Shown piece by piece: positions 48,488 to 59,124 of a stretch of DNA of 64,000 bases. Within the stretch, counting starts at the first letter, position 1. The number at the start of each line of letters is the position of its first letter. The translations under genes were made by a program, and so were the position numbers. The notes under the pieces are model-generated. The model saw only the letters and a program-made list of their open reading frames with translations. It did not search any database and had not been told where the DNA came from. The stretch is from Rhytidiadelphus loreus (taxonomy: Eukaryota > Streptophyta > Bryopsida > Hypnales > Hylocomiaceae). Location of the stretch: the NCBI GenBank assembly GCA_947034895.1, contig OX344764.1, positions 61,795,348-61,859,347 of the forward strand. The letters run 5' to 3'.

Positions 48488-50630
48488 TTAATTACTTCTG
48501 CTGTCAATTGGGCCCAACAACAACTTCACTGTCTTGACTGCGGCCAGAGAACCTACCAAGGGCCCAAACCAATACACAGCGTAATACTCCACGGATTCGT
48601 TCATTTCGTTTACAACTGCCCATCCATATGACTGCCATACCACCTTCAAATGTAAGGTGAAAGCCAATGGAAAATAAATCCTCGACTATTCAAGCATGAC
48701 ACCAAGACCTCAGAAGAAAATTGAGCCCTCCATTGGGCTGCTTCCCTTTGTGGCAATGTAGATGTGATGTAGAGATGACATGGAGCACCAATGACGGAAT
48801 TCATTGACAAAATTGACAGAACGCAAGATCAACAACATAAATTAACTTTGCAGATTCATTCATTGACTCTCAAATTGACGTGGTTGAACTCTTGAACCAC
48901 ATGGCATACGCAGGAGCCTTCTAATGCTGTAGCCAGAATGCCAACAGAACATAACCTCAATGGAGCCCATTTAAGGATAAATGGAACTCATGTCTCTCAT
49001 TGCATGAGGAGAAGCATGCTCTTTTCTGTAACATGAGATTGCTTTAGCGTTATAATGCCCTTCTTCTAGACCTTTGATTCAAGTGCATGATTGACAAAGA
49101 TCCAAGTGAACCATCCAACATTACTTTCTTGCGGGCTTGAGGCTAGATGTTTGGTAATATGAAAAAAGATACTCATTATGAGAAATAACATCCCTAGCCA
49201 TGTTATTTCTCACGTTGAGGCTCTGCTTTCTCATTACATCGTCCATTTCATCAATGATAGTGACATATGATGCTAACACGCATTCAACATCCATTCAAGA
49301 TCAAAAAAAGTGCACAGAATTGAGTGGAAAGCTCACATTCGTTGGGTTCATTGACGGTCCGGTGTACGCCCCACCAAGGATGACAAGCATGACCGTGGTC
49401 ACCACTGATATGAGCTGCCGGTATCTGGGATTCCTTGGTCCTCGCAGCATGGTCATCAGAGACACCAGGATCAGAATGTACGTGACTATCCCTTCCACTA
49501 AAACTCCTTTGAGAGGATCCACGTGAAGCGTCGGTCCCCCTACCATGTGTTTCAACTCCGGGGGGGTGACCTTGATAACGAAGACTGCTGTCCACATGGC
49601 AGCCACCATCTGCTGACCAACGCACAGCCTAGTGAGTGGAAGAACATTACTTACATTCAATCAGTTAAGGGAGACTGAGAGAGACTCCGTTAACCATATA
49701 GTACAATACAGACTTTCACTGTCTGGAGTCTTCTTATATTGACCGTAATTACAGCCAGGTGAGCTTTTATACATTCCACAAAAATCAATGTGCAAAATTT
49801 TGAGATGGTGCAAGTTTTTCCATTGTTGGAGGGAAAGGTTCCAAGCTCACCTGTGTGGTGAGTGGAACCTCTCCCTTCCTGTATGAATGGAGACTGAACT
49901 TCCTTGATATATTGCTTTTGAATGAATTCTAATTAATCACTGCGACTTTTCAGTTGCATGTTGCAGTTGAAAGTGTGTGACAAAATCTTTTCTAGTTATA
50001 CTCAAATGAACGGTGTCTTTAATTATCGACACATATGTAGTGAAATTCAGTTCTTCACCCAATCCACTACACATGAGTTGCGAGGAATTACTTTTCTCCA
50101 AAGGTCACTACAGAAGTGACAAAGCTGACTGGCCTAGCATTCCATGATCCAGGATGCATGAGCTTTGGGGATCATGTCACTCAGCGTGTTCCAATCAATT
50201 CCCAAATGCCATTCCTTTAATGATGATCATCAATCTTCTCATCAATTAAGTAATAACGTGCATGCACAGAGTTTTTGAGGTTACATAGTTGTCTCATATA
50301 TATACTGTATATACGTGCCTGAGCCACCATGCGCACGATGATCGACACCACAGTATGCCTCGAGCAGTAACTGTCTCCCATGTAGGCGAATGCGACCAAG
50401 CTGGTGATGTTCCAGCAGGCGCCTCCCATCCACGACGCCAAGCACAAAAAGGCCGGCAACACGGCAAACAGGGCGCCAGCCACCAGCACACTCGGCATGT
50501 CATGGTCTAATTTCAGATCTTCCACAATCAAATTGGCGCCCACACCCACTGCAGTCATGCACGTCATCCAGCAAAACGTGATGGTCGCATCCTTCATGGC
50601 CATCTCCGCCAGCCACACGTCTCGGTCCAT
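48488..50630 (-). CDS. SIP: SIP-type aquaporin with altered NPA motifs
   Basis: Exons in transcript order: 50630-50319, 49609-49337 and 48631-48488, giving 242 aa from the Met at 50630, the usual SIP size. SIPs are small basic intrinsic proteins, mostly ER water/solute channels in plants. Six hydrophobic segments are present. Family blocks include PPELKHMVGGPTLHVDPLKG, LRGPRNP and GGAYTGPSMNPTN, then YGWAVVNEMNESVEYYAVYW and a last helix. The first pore motif is NIT (74-76, within GGACWNITS) where SIP1 proteins usually have NPT/NPC, and the second is NPT (192-194) where most have NPA. The first intron seems to use a GC donor (cag then gcacgt). The same frame stays open 81 codons upstream to an acceptor-like tgtag at 50874, so a longer N-terminus encoded with an upstream exon is possible. 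Confidence 0.85.
49661..49905 (+). repeat. Intronic dispersed repeat, copy in SIP gene
   Basis: Homologous to 46271-46570 in the neighbouring PC-esterase gene; here it lies within the first intron of the SIP gene, antisense to that gene. The copies share many short blocks with indels, suggesting an old mobile sequence or local duplication. Confidence 0.75.
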
Positions 50631-50796
50631 CTCGTTCCACAGCAAGGGAATGGATCGGCCGAATTTGGTTCTGGGGCATTTACGAAACTTCGGGGTGAGG
50701 AACCCGTGGTCGTCCTCCTTCCAAAGCCACCGCGGCTTGCAGACGTAGTCTGGGGAAAATATGACTTCATTGTACAAGGACCCCCGGTGACGCTCC

Positions 50797-51061
50797 CTCC
50801 TCAGCTGTTGGGTCCTCAGTTTCACTAGCTTTTTGACCCACAAATAATCCAGGAAAGGTTCATTCCAGCGCAGCTACACTAATCAAAAGATTATTCGCAA
50901 ACCAGAGAGAGAGTGATTAATTTATAAGTTTGTGCCGCTCTTGCCGTCTGAGTCGGGTCCTCAATTTCACTGACTTAAATTATGTCTCACGGATCCAGGC
51001 GCTTTCCGGGTCATTCCAGCGCTACACTGGTCGAAGAATTCGCAAACCAGAGATTGATTCA
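50797..51061. repeat. ~130-bp tandem duplication at the SIP 5' end
   Basis: 50797-50920 and 50940-51061 share gggtcctca(g/a)tttcact, gtcattccagcg and cgcaaaccagag in the same order. The gene-proximal copy has an open frame continuous with the SIP protein. The distal copy has the same frame broken by a stop, so it looks like a decayed duplicate of the exon edge. Confidence 0.75.
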
Positions 51062-51309
51062 TTCGTTTCTCGATCATAACTGCGAGTGACCAAGGATCCA
51101 TGTTCACTACATATATGTCAAATCAATGCTCACTTCTCCTTGAATTGAATCCCATCTCGCAACTCCAAGGTCGCTCTACCGCTTCTTGAATCGAACCAGA
51201 AGAATGCAAACATGTCAGACATGATTCATTATTTCGTATCTCACATCACACAAGTCTATAGCAAGCTAAGGTGATTTATAGTACTGCACCAATTCAGCAT
51301 TCCGTTTTC

Positions 51310-51520
51310 CAATCTAGATGGCGCCGCCGCTCACTACCTTTGACGAAGTAAATCAAATGAGAGTGCCAGCCATCTGCATTCGTTGAACATTCTACTACCG
51401 TACTTGGTGTTGCGGAAGGAAGATGTACCGTTCCTGCGGAGGGGTTGAACTGTTGGAGTACCTCTTGGGATGAAAGGTCAACCCAAAGGACTTGTTCACC
51501 TTCCAAGCGAGAGCCACTTC
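51310..51520 (-). other. Possible orphan exon or gene fragment
   Basis: A - frame of about 65 codons here (containing EGEQVLWVDLSSQEVLQQF and later DGWHSHLIYFVKG) lies in DNA of about 50% GC, above the local background, and ends at a possible donor gtagtgag. I do not recognise the protein. It could be an upstream exon of the SIP transcript, although its donor phase does not match the acceptor at 50874, or a remnant of another gene. Confidence 0.25.
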
Positions 51521-51539
51521 AAATCACAAGCAACAAAAT

Positions 51540-54135
51540 AGGGTAGATTAGATGGCTCTAATTCAGACCCTTTTCTTCAAAATGTTCCATAGGTGGCTTC
51601 AAAAGCAATAGTCATTGGATGTGAGTTGGAAACTTATAATGTTCATAATGTCACTTGCACATTAATGAGATTTGTTCATACTTCTTTAATGGATCGAATA
51701 AGAATCAGAGAGGGTCCATTTCAAAGCCAAGGTATATCCACTTAATATTTCTAAATGGGAAATGATTGCCCAATTGTCTTCTTACACATGTTAAAAGAAT
51801 CAAGTAGGGTTCGTTTAAGTTTAGTACTTAGAAGACACGTACCTCACATTTAGGAACCTTGTGTATTACTTTTTGAATGCCTCATTGCTTGATTTTGGTC
51901 TAGCCATATCTTTTTTCAGACTGTGCATGTGTGGGTTTTGCAAGGCTTAAGATCAAGAATAGGTGCCTATTGCATAATTCTTTGGAGATTCATAAATAAC
52001 TCATAAATGCTTTGAAAAATATGAAACCATTTGTGTTAGATTTTGCATAATCAGTTTGTCTTCAAGTGAAAAATAAGTGAAAATATTTTCAGGCATCTGA
52101 AAACCATCAAAAAGGCCCAACAGCCTCTAAAGTGACAGTTTATGAGCACACTACCTTATATCGTGAATTGAATACAACCTCAAAACACAATTGGTCGTGT
52201 ACTCTAATGTTTAATTTAGTGAAAAATGTTAGGTTTATAAAACTAGATAAAACCAAAAGTTTCAAAACATAATCAAACATGTATTCAATTAAACTATAGA
52301 ACTTACTAGAAAGAAATCTAATGCCATCAATTCCTTTGAGCAAATAGCATTTGAACAACATAAAAGTATTATTGTCAAATTGAAAATTTTATCATAATAA
52401 CCTAAACGAAACGTGCAATTCAATTTCTAGATCCTCAAGATGCTTTGGTGCCCACAATTGCATATATAGGATCAAAGAAATTGCTTAATGCATTAGCAAC
52501 AAATCAACACTTGGAATGTTCATGTAATCACGTCATGTCAATACTTCATTGAAATGTTAGTATAATTAGTATAAAGATACAACACACTTGCTAGTTCTAA
52601 ATATATACAAATTGAAAAAGTACACATTGCAATTATATCATAATATACAAATGAAGACATGAAGAAATTGAAATCGCATTTCTACTTTGCTCCACATATA
52701 TAGGATTATATCAATTTCTAAAAAATCAAAGAATTTACCATTGCTATCTATCTACAAGCTAGTTGCATGGAGCAAATGATATGAGAGTTACCACAAGCAA
52801 ATATTGTTGAAGATGCCAATTCAAAATAAGGTAAACTACCCCATTATAGACAGAATGGGAGCAAGCCCATTGTAGTCTGAATTATAATAGTAGTGTATAT
52901 TTCAACTTGAATATACACCACCATTACAATTTTGCCTTCATTCAATGGACTTGTTCCCATTTTGTATTTTTGTTTGTAATGGGTTAGTTTACTTTAGACA
53001 AAACCTACCAATCATTTTTGCAATCAACTCCATCATATGACAAACCTATAATTTAACTTGTATAATTATGTGATTGTTAGCTAAAAAGGTTTTGAAACCT
53101 AGTTTTAATATTTTTATAATAGTAATTATGCTTTGCTTTGGCTAAAATATCTATTGTCAAATTCAACCACTCAAAGCATTGTTGTTGTACTTCTTTGATC
53201 TCTCTACATTGTTGAAATGCTCATGAATGAGATCAACAAAACTAGATCCACTTTTTGTAACTGAGACAAGATAGCAAGTGGAAGAATATATTCATTATGG
53301 TGCATACTTTTGTTTCCATGTTGATCCATTCTATTATTTCCATCATACCTTGGCTTGTTGTAGATAATAATTACAATTTATGTACCAATATAATGGACTA
53401 GATAGAAACTAAAATTTAGAGAAGTCGGTAGAATTCCTAAAAGTACACTTAGGTCTACTCCATGTAACAAATAAAATTAAGCAAATCTTGCCCATATTAT
53501 AAAGGTTTGGATTGAACCTCACTTTACCACCTCCTATTGTCAAAAAATGACGTTGTAGTGCTCTATTTGGGACAAAGAAGGTGGCTTGCTATAAAGTAAC
53601 TTAGCCTATGACATGCCAATTTTGGAGCAGCCTAATGTAGGTCAAAAAATTCTTGTGAAGTACATTTTACAAGACACATGTATATCTAGAGAATTTTTGG
53701 GCCTGCATTAGGGTGTTTCAAACTTAGCATGTCATAGGTTGAGTTACCTTACATACTTGGAAAATTGGTGAGACCATGCATCTATAGGTCCAAAGAACAA
53801 AAGGATCTAAGTTGTACATCAGAATATATAACTCTTCAAAGTTGACTATATTCAACCAATATACCCAAGGTGTGGGATGTAGGAGTAGAGGATTGGGGAG
53901 ATTTAATACCTCATCAAAATAGGACATGCTAATGATGCTACATATCATTGAAGAGCTAATGAAACAAGAATTTCGAAATACTAAAGCTTGTAAAGAGATT
54001 AGCTATGAACTAAAAGTTATGAGCAATTAAATAAAGGAAATAGAATTCTAGAAAACTATACCTCTAGAGGATTTAGACTTTAGTGGGCCATAACTTGTAC
54101 AATACTTATTGCATGTGAAAAAATGAGTAATCCAT
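51540..54135. other. AT-rich intergenic DNA
   Basis: No gene was recognised. Sequence near 51930-52130 is a diverged relative of the inner part of the element at 4503-4920. The remainder shows no bounded repeat. Confidence 0.55.
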
Positions 54136-54288
54136 CACTACAAGAAAATAGGGGTATAAATGACTTGTCCACAATGACTCCATCGACAACAATGACTGCA
54201 AATTAGTCATTTTGTAGTCACTTTGAAGTCATTATTGTCGGTGGAGTCATTGTGGACAAGTCATTTATACCCCCATTTTCTTGTAGTG
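54136..54288. mobile_element. CACTA-type palindromic MITE (153 bp, TSD cat)
   Basis: Ends are cactacaagaaaatagggg and, inverted, cactacaagaaaatgggggt. The arms pair almost fully around a short loop. It is flanked by cat at 54133-54135 and 54289-54291. The internal sequence (aatgactccatcgacaacaa) differs from that of the 217-237-bp family, so it is a separate MITE family with the same ends. Confidence 0.88.
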
Positions 54289-54649
54289 CATGGTGATCTA
54301 CTCAAAGTATAAATCATGAAAATAGGTTTGCACTTTGGATTTGGAATGTGAAGTTGAAATTTGTCCCGACTATAGAAAGATCAAGAATCTTTTAAAGGTC
54401 AATTTTGAAGCAAAGATATGAGATTGGGTACCTCATCAAAGGAAAAAGGTGTCTTAGATTCCATAGGACCAAGAGGTTTGTCAAATCTTGTAAAGAGTAC
54501 TGTGACTATGGAATGTGAAATTGGTGATGGAGCCTTATTACCACCTTCATGACACTGTGGACTTATAAAGTGCTCTAAGACACTCCTTGATATTAGTTGG
54601 ATGGTATCCTACTCCACACTAGGTTGTGACATTGAGCTCCTACTAATGA

Positions 54650-54886
54650 CACTATAAGAAACATGTGTTTTATGTGATGTTTTATAATTTTTGATAACAA
54701 ATTTTAGGTGACATCTAATAGAACAAACTTGTGTTTTAATGTCAAAAATAACATCCAATGTAACATTTGAATGTTATATTGAATATTATTATCAACATGA
54801 AAATACAAGTTGTTCTATTAAATGTCACCTAAAATTTGTCATCAAAAATTATAAAACATCACATAAAACACATGTTTCTTATAGTG
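54650..54886. mobile_element. CACTA-type palindromic MITE (237 bp, TSD tga)
   Basis: Ends are cactataagaaacatgtgtt at both sides in inverted orientation. Arms of about 110 bp are near-complementary. It is flanked by tga at 54647-54649 and 54887-54889. It is the same length and family as 54934-55170 but more diverged between arms. Confidence 0.9.
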
Positions 54887-54933
54887 TGAGTACCAAAGTG
54901 AGGTTCTTTGGGCCTAGTGGCATGGGAAGTTGG

Positions 54934-55170
54934 CACTATAAGAAACCTGTGTTTTAGGTGACGTTTTGTAATTTTTTCAGACGGATTTTAGGTGACGTTA
55001 GAAAAAACAACTTGTGTTTTTTTTGTTGAAAATCACGTCCAATATAACATGTGGATGTTATATTGGACGTGATTATTGACAAAAAAACACAAGTTGTTTT
55101 TTCTAACGTCACCTAAAATCCGTCTGAAAAAATTACAAAACGTCACCTAAAACACAGGTTTCTTATAGTG
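54934..55170. mobile_element. CACTA-type palindromic MITE (237 bp, TSD tgg)
   Basis: Ends are cactataagaaacctgtgtt in inverted orientation. By eye the two arms are almost perfectly complementary over their length, making this the youngest-looking member. It is flanked by tgg at 54931-54933 and 55171-55173. It lies only 47 bp from the previous member, in a small MITE cluster. Confidence 0.92.
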
Positions 55171-55173
55171 TGG

Positions 55174-57297
55174 ATACCATTCAAAGGCAGTTAGCATTGG
55201 TAGTAAGTAGTGCCACCACCGAGTGCTTGAACATCATTCAATGGAAGTTCTATCCTATGTCATCAAATGACATGTCCGGTATCTTATAGGAATGAGGTGA
55301 TGGAAATCATGGGGAATATAGAGAACCTTTGACCAATGTTCAGTGGAACCTAATATTGCTAATGCATGGCATGTACAATGTTAGGAGATTATGATCTTTG
55401 GTGTTACTAAAAGTAAAGTACTACAAAGATACTTTGGAGAGCTTGAAGAAGTAAGTGTTATCAAATGGCATGGCACTATTGTTCTACAAAATCCATCAAT
55501 CAAATTGCTACTATAACATGCATGCAAAAAATGTCAAATTTTAAAATCATGCATGAACCATGCAAAACACAATCTTTCCACATTTTCTTTTGCCAAAAAA
55601 TATTCTTTTGCATGTCTTGAGATTGTATCTCAAGTTGTGACACATGATATATCATGTAATTTGCAAGAGACTATATGCCAAGTACACAATGAGAAACATC
55701 ATGCAATAATGTTTGAAAATTGAAATCCCTGTGATCTCAAACATCTACATTAATGCCATCACCACTAGGTTCTCTATACAAGAAAACTCCTTTGACATGA
55801 GTGTTGCTATAGAATTCATGCAACAACAAATGTTCAATTGTATAACCATATATTCCATAAACATTCACTATCTTCCTTAGTCGAAAAACAATTCTCTTTC
55901 ATGTCTTGAGGTTGATCATCGTCTTCTACGCACACTCAACAATTTCCCAATTTCGTTTCATTGCACACTTGTACTTGCACCACGACTTTCAAAATTTGTA
56001 ATTGTAGCAAGCAAGAATCCTCAGTGTGGTCACAGTCAATGGGTCATTGCAAGCAAGACTAGTCCTATTTCAAGTCACAATGAAGGTATACCTTCTTGTC
56101 ATCCTCTATAACTTTTGAAGCCTAAACCCCATGAACTCAAATTTTTTGTTAGAAATGTCTAACTTGATGATAATCAAATCCTTTATATTTTTGAAATTAT
56201 CAAAAATCATTTTATTATCAAAAATCATTTTTGTTAATTTGTCACATTATGAGGCTTATGGGTTTTTACTACATTAGGACTCCCCAAATTTAATGATTTG
56301 GAGTTTGAATTTTCATAGTCTATTTGCATAATATGAAAGCATATTCCTAACAAAGAAAACCTAAAAATATATTATTTTGTGTCCTCCGCAGTTCGCATGA
56401 GTGCAAATAGTACTTCCATTGTGTGCAATTTTGAAACAATAAAGATAGTTCTAAGATCAATATTTTGGTGAAATCTCATCACTATGAACACTTTCCAAAT
56501 TGTCAATTTTTAGTTTTTTTTTTTTAAATCCTATTTTTTACAAATTATAATGCAAAAATATAGTAACAGTACCTATTTTCATGAGATTTTGCATTTTTCT
56601 AGTTCTCCTACTTAGAGAATTTTTCCATGCTTTTCCTTCCTAAGGTACCTTCTTCTTAAAGATGTATACATTAAACATATTTTTCACATTTATAAAAATA
56701 TGTTTTTCTAATTATAAAGCCCTCCCAAAACAAAAAACAAGTATTGTGCAAAACGCTATGCTTCTTGAACAGTCTTTCTTGCAATGACCCCAATCATAAC
56801 AAGATTCATGTTGCAATTTTTGTTGTATATGGCCATAATAAGCGCAAAACATTAAGTAGAACCCCAAGGTAAAACCACCTTAGTTTGTTGCCATTCCAGT
56901 TCCTTCTTTGATTGCGTTCTTAAGTCTTCTTTCTTCTTCTATCATTCCCACAACTTTCTTGCTCCAATTTGCACCGAGGAAGGAATGCATTGGAGGAGTT
57001 CCAAGTATAGCCATAAAGTTGGAGTGTAAAGACAAAGTCTCTTTTCAACAAGCCCAAAGCTCTTTTCCGTGCACAAAAAAGAAGGGTGAATGATACTAAC
57101 TCAATAATCATCCCTACATTTGACTAATCTTAGAAACAAAATGACTAGTTTCATCCTCCATGACATTAATTTTCAATTTGTAAAACAATAAAAAAAATCT
57201 TTCCGCTATTTTGAAGGGGTTAGTTTTATACTTTGGAACCTCTTCCAACAAAAACAAAAACCAACCTATAGATTTAGCTCCTAGATTAATACCATAC
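55174..57297. other. AT-rich intergenic DNA with a decayed GGGTG-type relative
   Basis: About 56130-56550 resembles the inner part of the GGGTG-type elements: shared atttgtcaca, gggtttt(t/a)ac, ggtgaaatctcatcac-like and gtcaatttttag phrases in the order of copy 1. Its ends were not found. No gene was recognised in the rest. Confidence 0.45.
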
Positions 57298-57443
57298 ATG
57301 AGGGTCAAATTTGGTAGAAAATAAGTCAGACTTTAAAAAATATACCATACGTCATCTTATGATTGGTGCAAGGTGATGATGTCCTTTTCAAATTTGATGT
57401 GGAAATTCCATTCCGGCACCTCTCTACCAAATTTGACCCTCAT
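57298..57443. mobile_element. ATGAGGGTC-ended MITE, copy 1 (146 bp)
   Basis: Ends are atgagggtcaaatttggtag and, inverted, atgagggtcaaatttggtag, a perfect TIR of at least 20 bp. It is flanked by atac at 57294-57297 and 57444-57447. The inner phrase gtgattggtgcaaggtgat is shared with copy 2. Confidence 0.8.
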
Positions 57444-57534
57444 ATACAATAACTCTAAATCTTCATTCCAAAACATTGTTTACAAATATGAATTCAAAAT
57501 TTTCAAATTTGATTGTTCATGATCAATATCCTAT

Positions 57535-57686
57535 ATGAGGGTCAAATTTAACATAAATTATGCCATTTTATATATTTTTTTAAAGTTCTACATGGCATCT
57601 AGTGATTGGTGCAAGGTGATTTAGACCTATCAAAATCTAACATGAAAATTCCATGTAGGCAAGTCTTTGCCAAATCTGACCCTCAC
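57535..57686. mobile_element. ATGAGGGTC-ended MITE, copy 2
   Basis: Ends are atgagggtcaaatttaaca and, inverted, gtgagggtcagatttggcaa, clearly the family of copy 1 but more diverged, same orientation. Flanks do not give a clean duplication. Confidence 0.7.
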
Positions 57687-58073
57687 ATACAATATCAAGT
57701 TTCTATATCATGGTAGAAGTACCTATTTCAAACAAACTCTTGTGATGGCTTTATAGAATGACCTATTGTGGACAATAGTTGGATGCACTATTCAGTGAAA
57801 AGATTCACCTTGTACCTTCTTGTCCACTCAACTCTCTTCCTTCCTTGCTTAGGGAGAAGTGCCAAAGTAAAAATATTCATTCTTGGGGAATTTTTTTTTC
57901 CATTCTTCCTTATCCTTATGTTTGCACACATTTGAACTAAATTTCTCAATGAATCTCCCATATCCTAGAAGCTAAAATCCTGAATTTATTACAAATATAT
58001 AGTTCTACATTGAATAGGGGTATTAAAGGGACCCAACTAATTAATTGACATTTCACACTATATAAATATTTGC

Positions 58074-58388
58074 CATTACATGTTTTTTTCCTACTCTGGA
58101 GGGCTGTGAGTTCCCATTTGGAAACCCGCCAAAATCCGCCGAAACTCGTTGTTTGCAAGCTGCGCTGACTTGGCCAAGGGATTGCCAAGTCACTTTTTTT
58201 TCAAAAGAAAAAAAAAAAAAAAAAAAACCTTTGTTTTTCATTTTAAGGATTTAAAATTATTATTATTATTATTTTGTTGTTGTTGTTGAAAAAAAAAAAT
58301 CTGACATCCGCATTCGATGAGACTGAGGGAAACGGAGGTGGGAACATGCCTGAAACGGCCCTCCAGCCCCCCCGGATCTCATCTAATG
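58074..58388. mobile_element. CATTAGATG-ended MITE, GC-rich ends
   Basis: The left end is cattacatgttttttt and the right end, on the other strand, cattagatgagatccggg. Subterminal ctggaggg(c) occurs inverted at both sides (58096, 58366). Poly-A, (tta) and (gtt) simple repeats fill the middle. Its ends are the least decayed of the family. Confidence 0.6.
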
Positions 58389-59124
58389 CCTATGTTGTAC
58401 AAAAATACCACTCTTTCTACAATAGAGCCTTAACCCTTGAATGACAAGTTGATCACTATGGAAATTAGCTATTTTGGAAGTGTGTGAATTGTTGGCTCAA
58501 AAAAATGCAAAAGCACGCATTGGGAGTCAAACTACTATAGAAGACATTCCCTTTTCACACAAAATTTGGAGGATGAATAGTTGCACTTCTGTCCCACATG
58601 GAGAGATTCTTTGTCATTCATCAACTAAAAAATGTCCTCAGTGTCATTTGTGGGTTAATGACTCCCCGCAAGGTAAGTTTTTCACAGTAAATCCCTTTAA
58701 TTTTTTGGTCCCCTTTAATACCCCTATCCAGGGCTAGGGTGAATTGATTCCCCCTCGCTTGTCTCCGAAGGAAAGCCCTGAATTTTTTTATTTCCCACGC
58801 ATGATACAATTTGCAATTTTTGAATTCATATTTGCAATCAGAGGCCCCAAATTAGAGGAGAGATGTAGAGCATACATTTTCTGGGCACAAAATAGGGGTC
58901 TGTTTTTTTACTTGAGCGAGGGTTTCACCCCGGCCCTTAGTTTTCCCGGGTCAGTTGATAAAAACGGCCACTGAGGCCGGGTCAGTTCTCCTGCAGTCCT
59001 CTTGGCTGTGCGGCTGTCTCTGTTGTGGCTGTCGTTGCTGCTCTTTGGCGCACTTCCACTTGCACCAACAAATCACTCGCAAAGCTATTCCATTGCAAAT
59101 TTTTCAGTTAGTTCGGCAAGCATC
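58389..59124. other. Upstream region of the plastid-type gene
   Basis: The last ~250 bp before the ATG at 59125 become GC-richer and probably hold promoter and 5' UTR. The open frames continuing upstream of 59125 start only from non-ATG codons. Confidence 0.45.

Noticed and set aside
58474..58737. 87-codon + frame upstream of the plastid-type gene
   Set aside because: Does not start with ATG, no recognisable motif, and no splice link to the gene.
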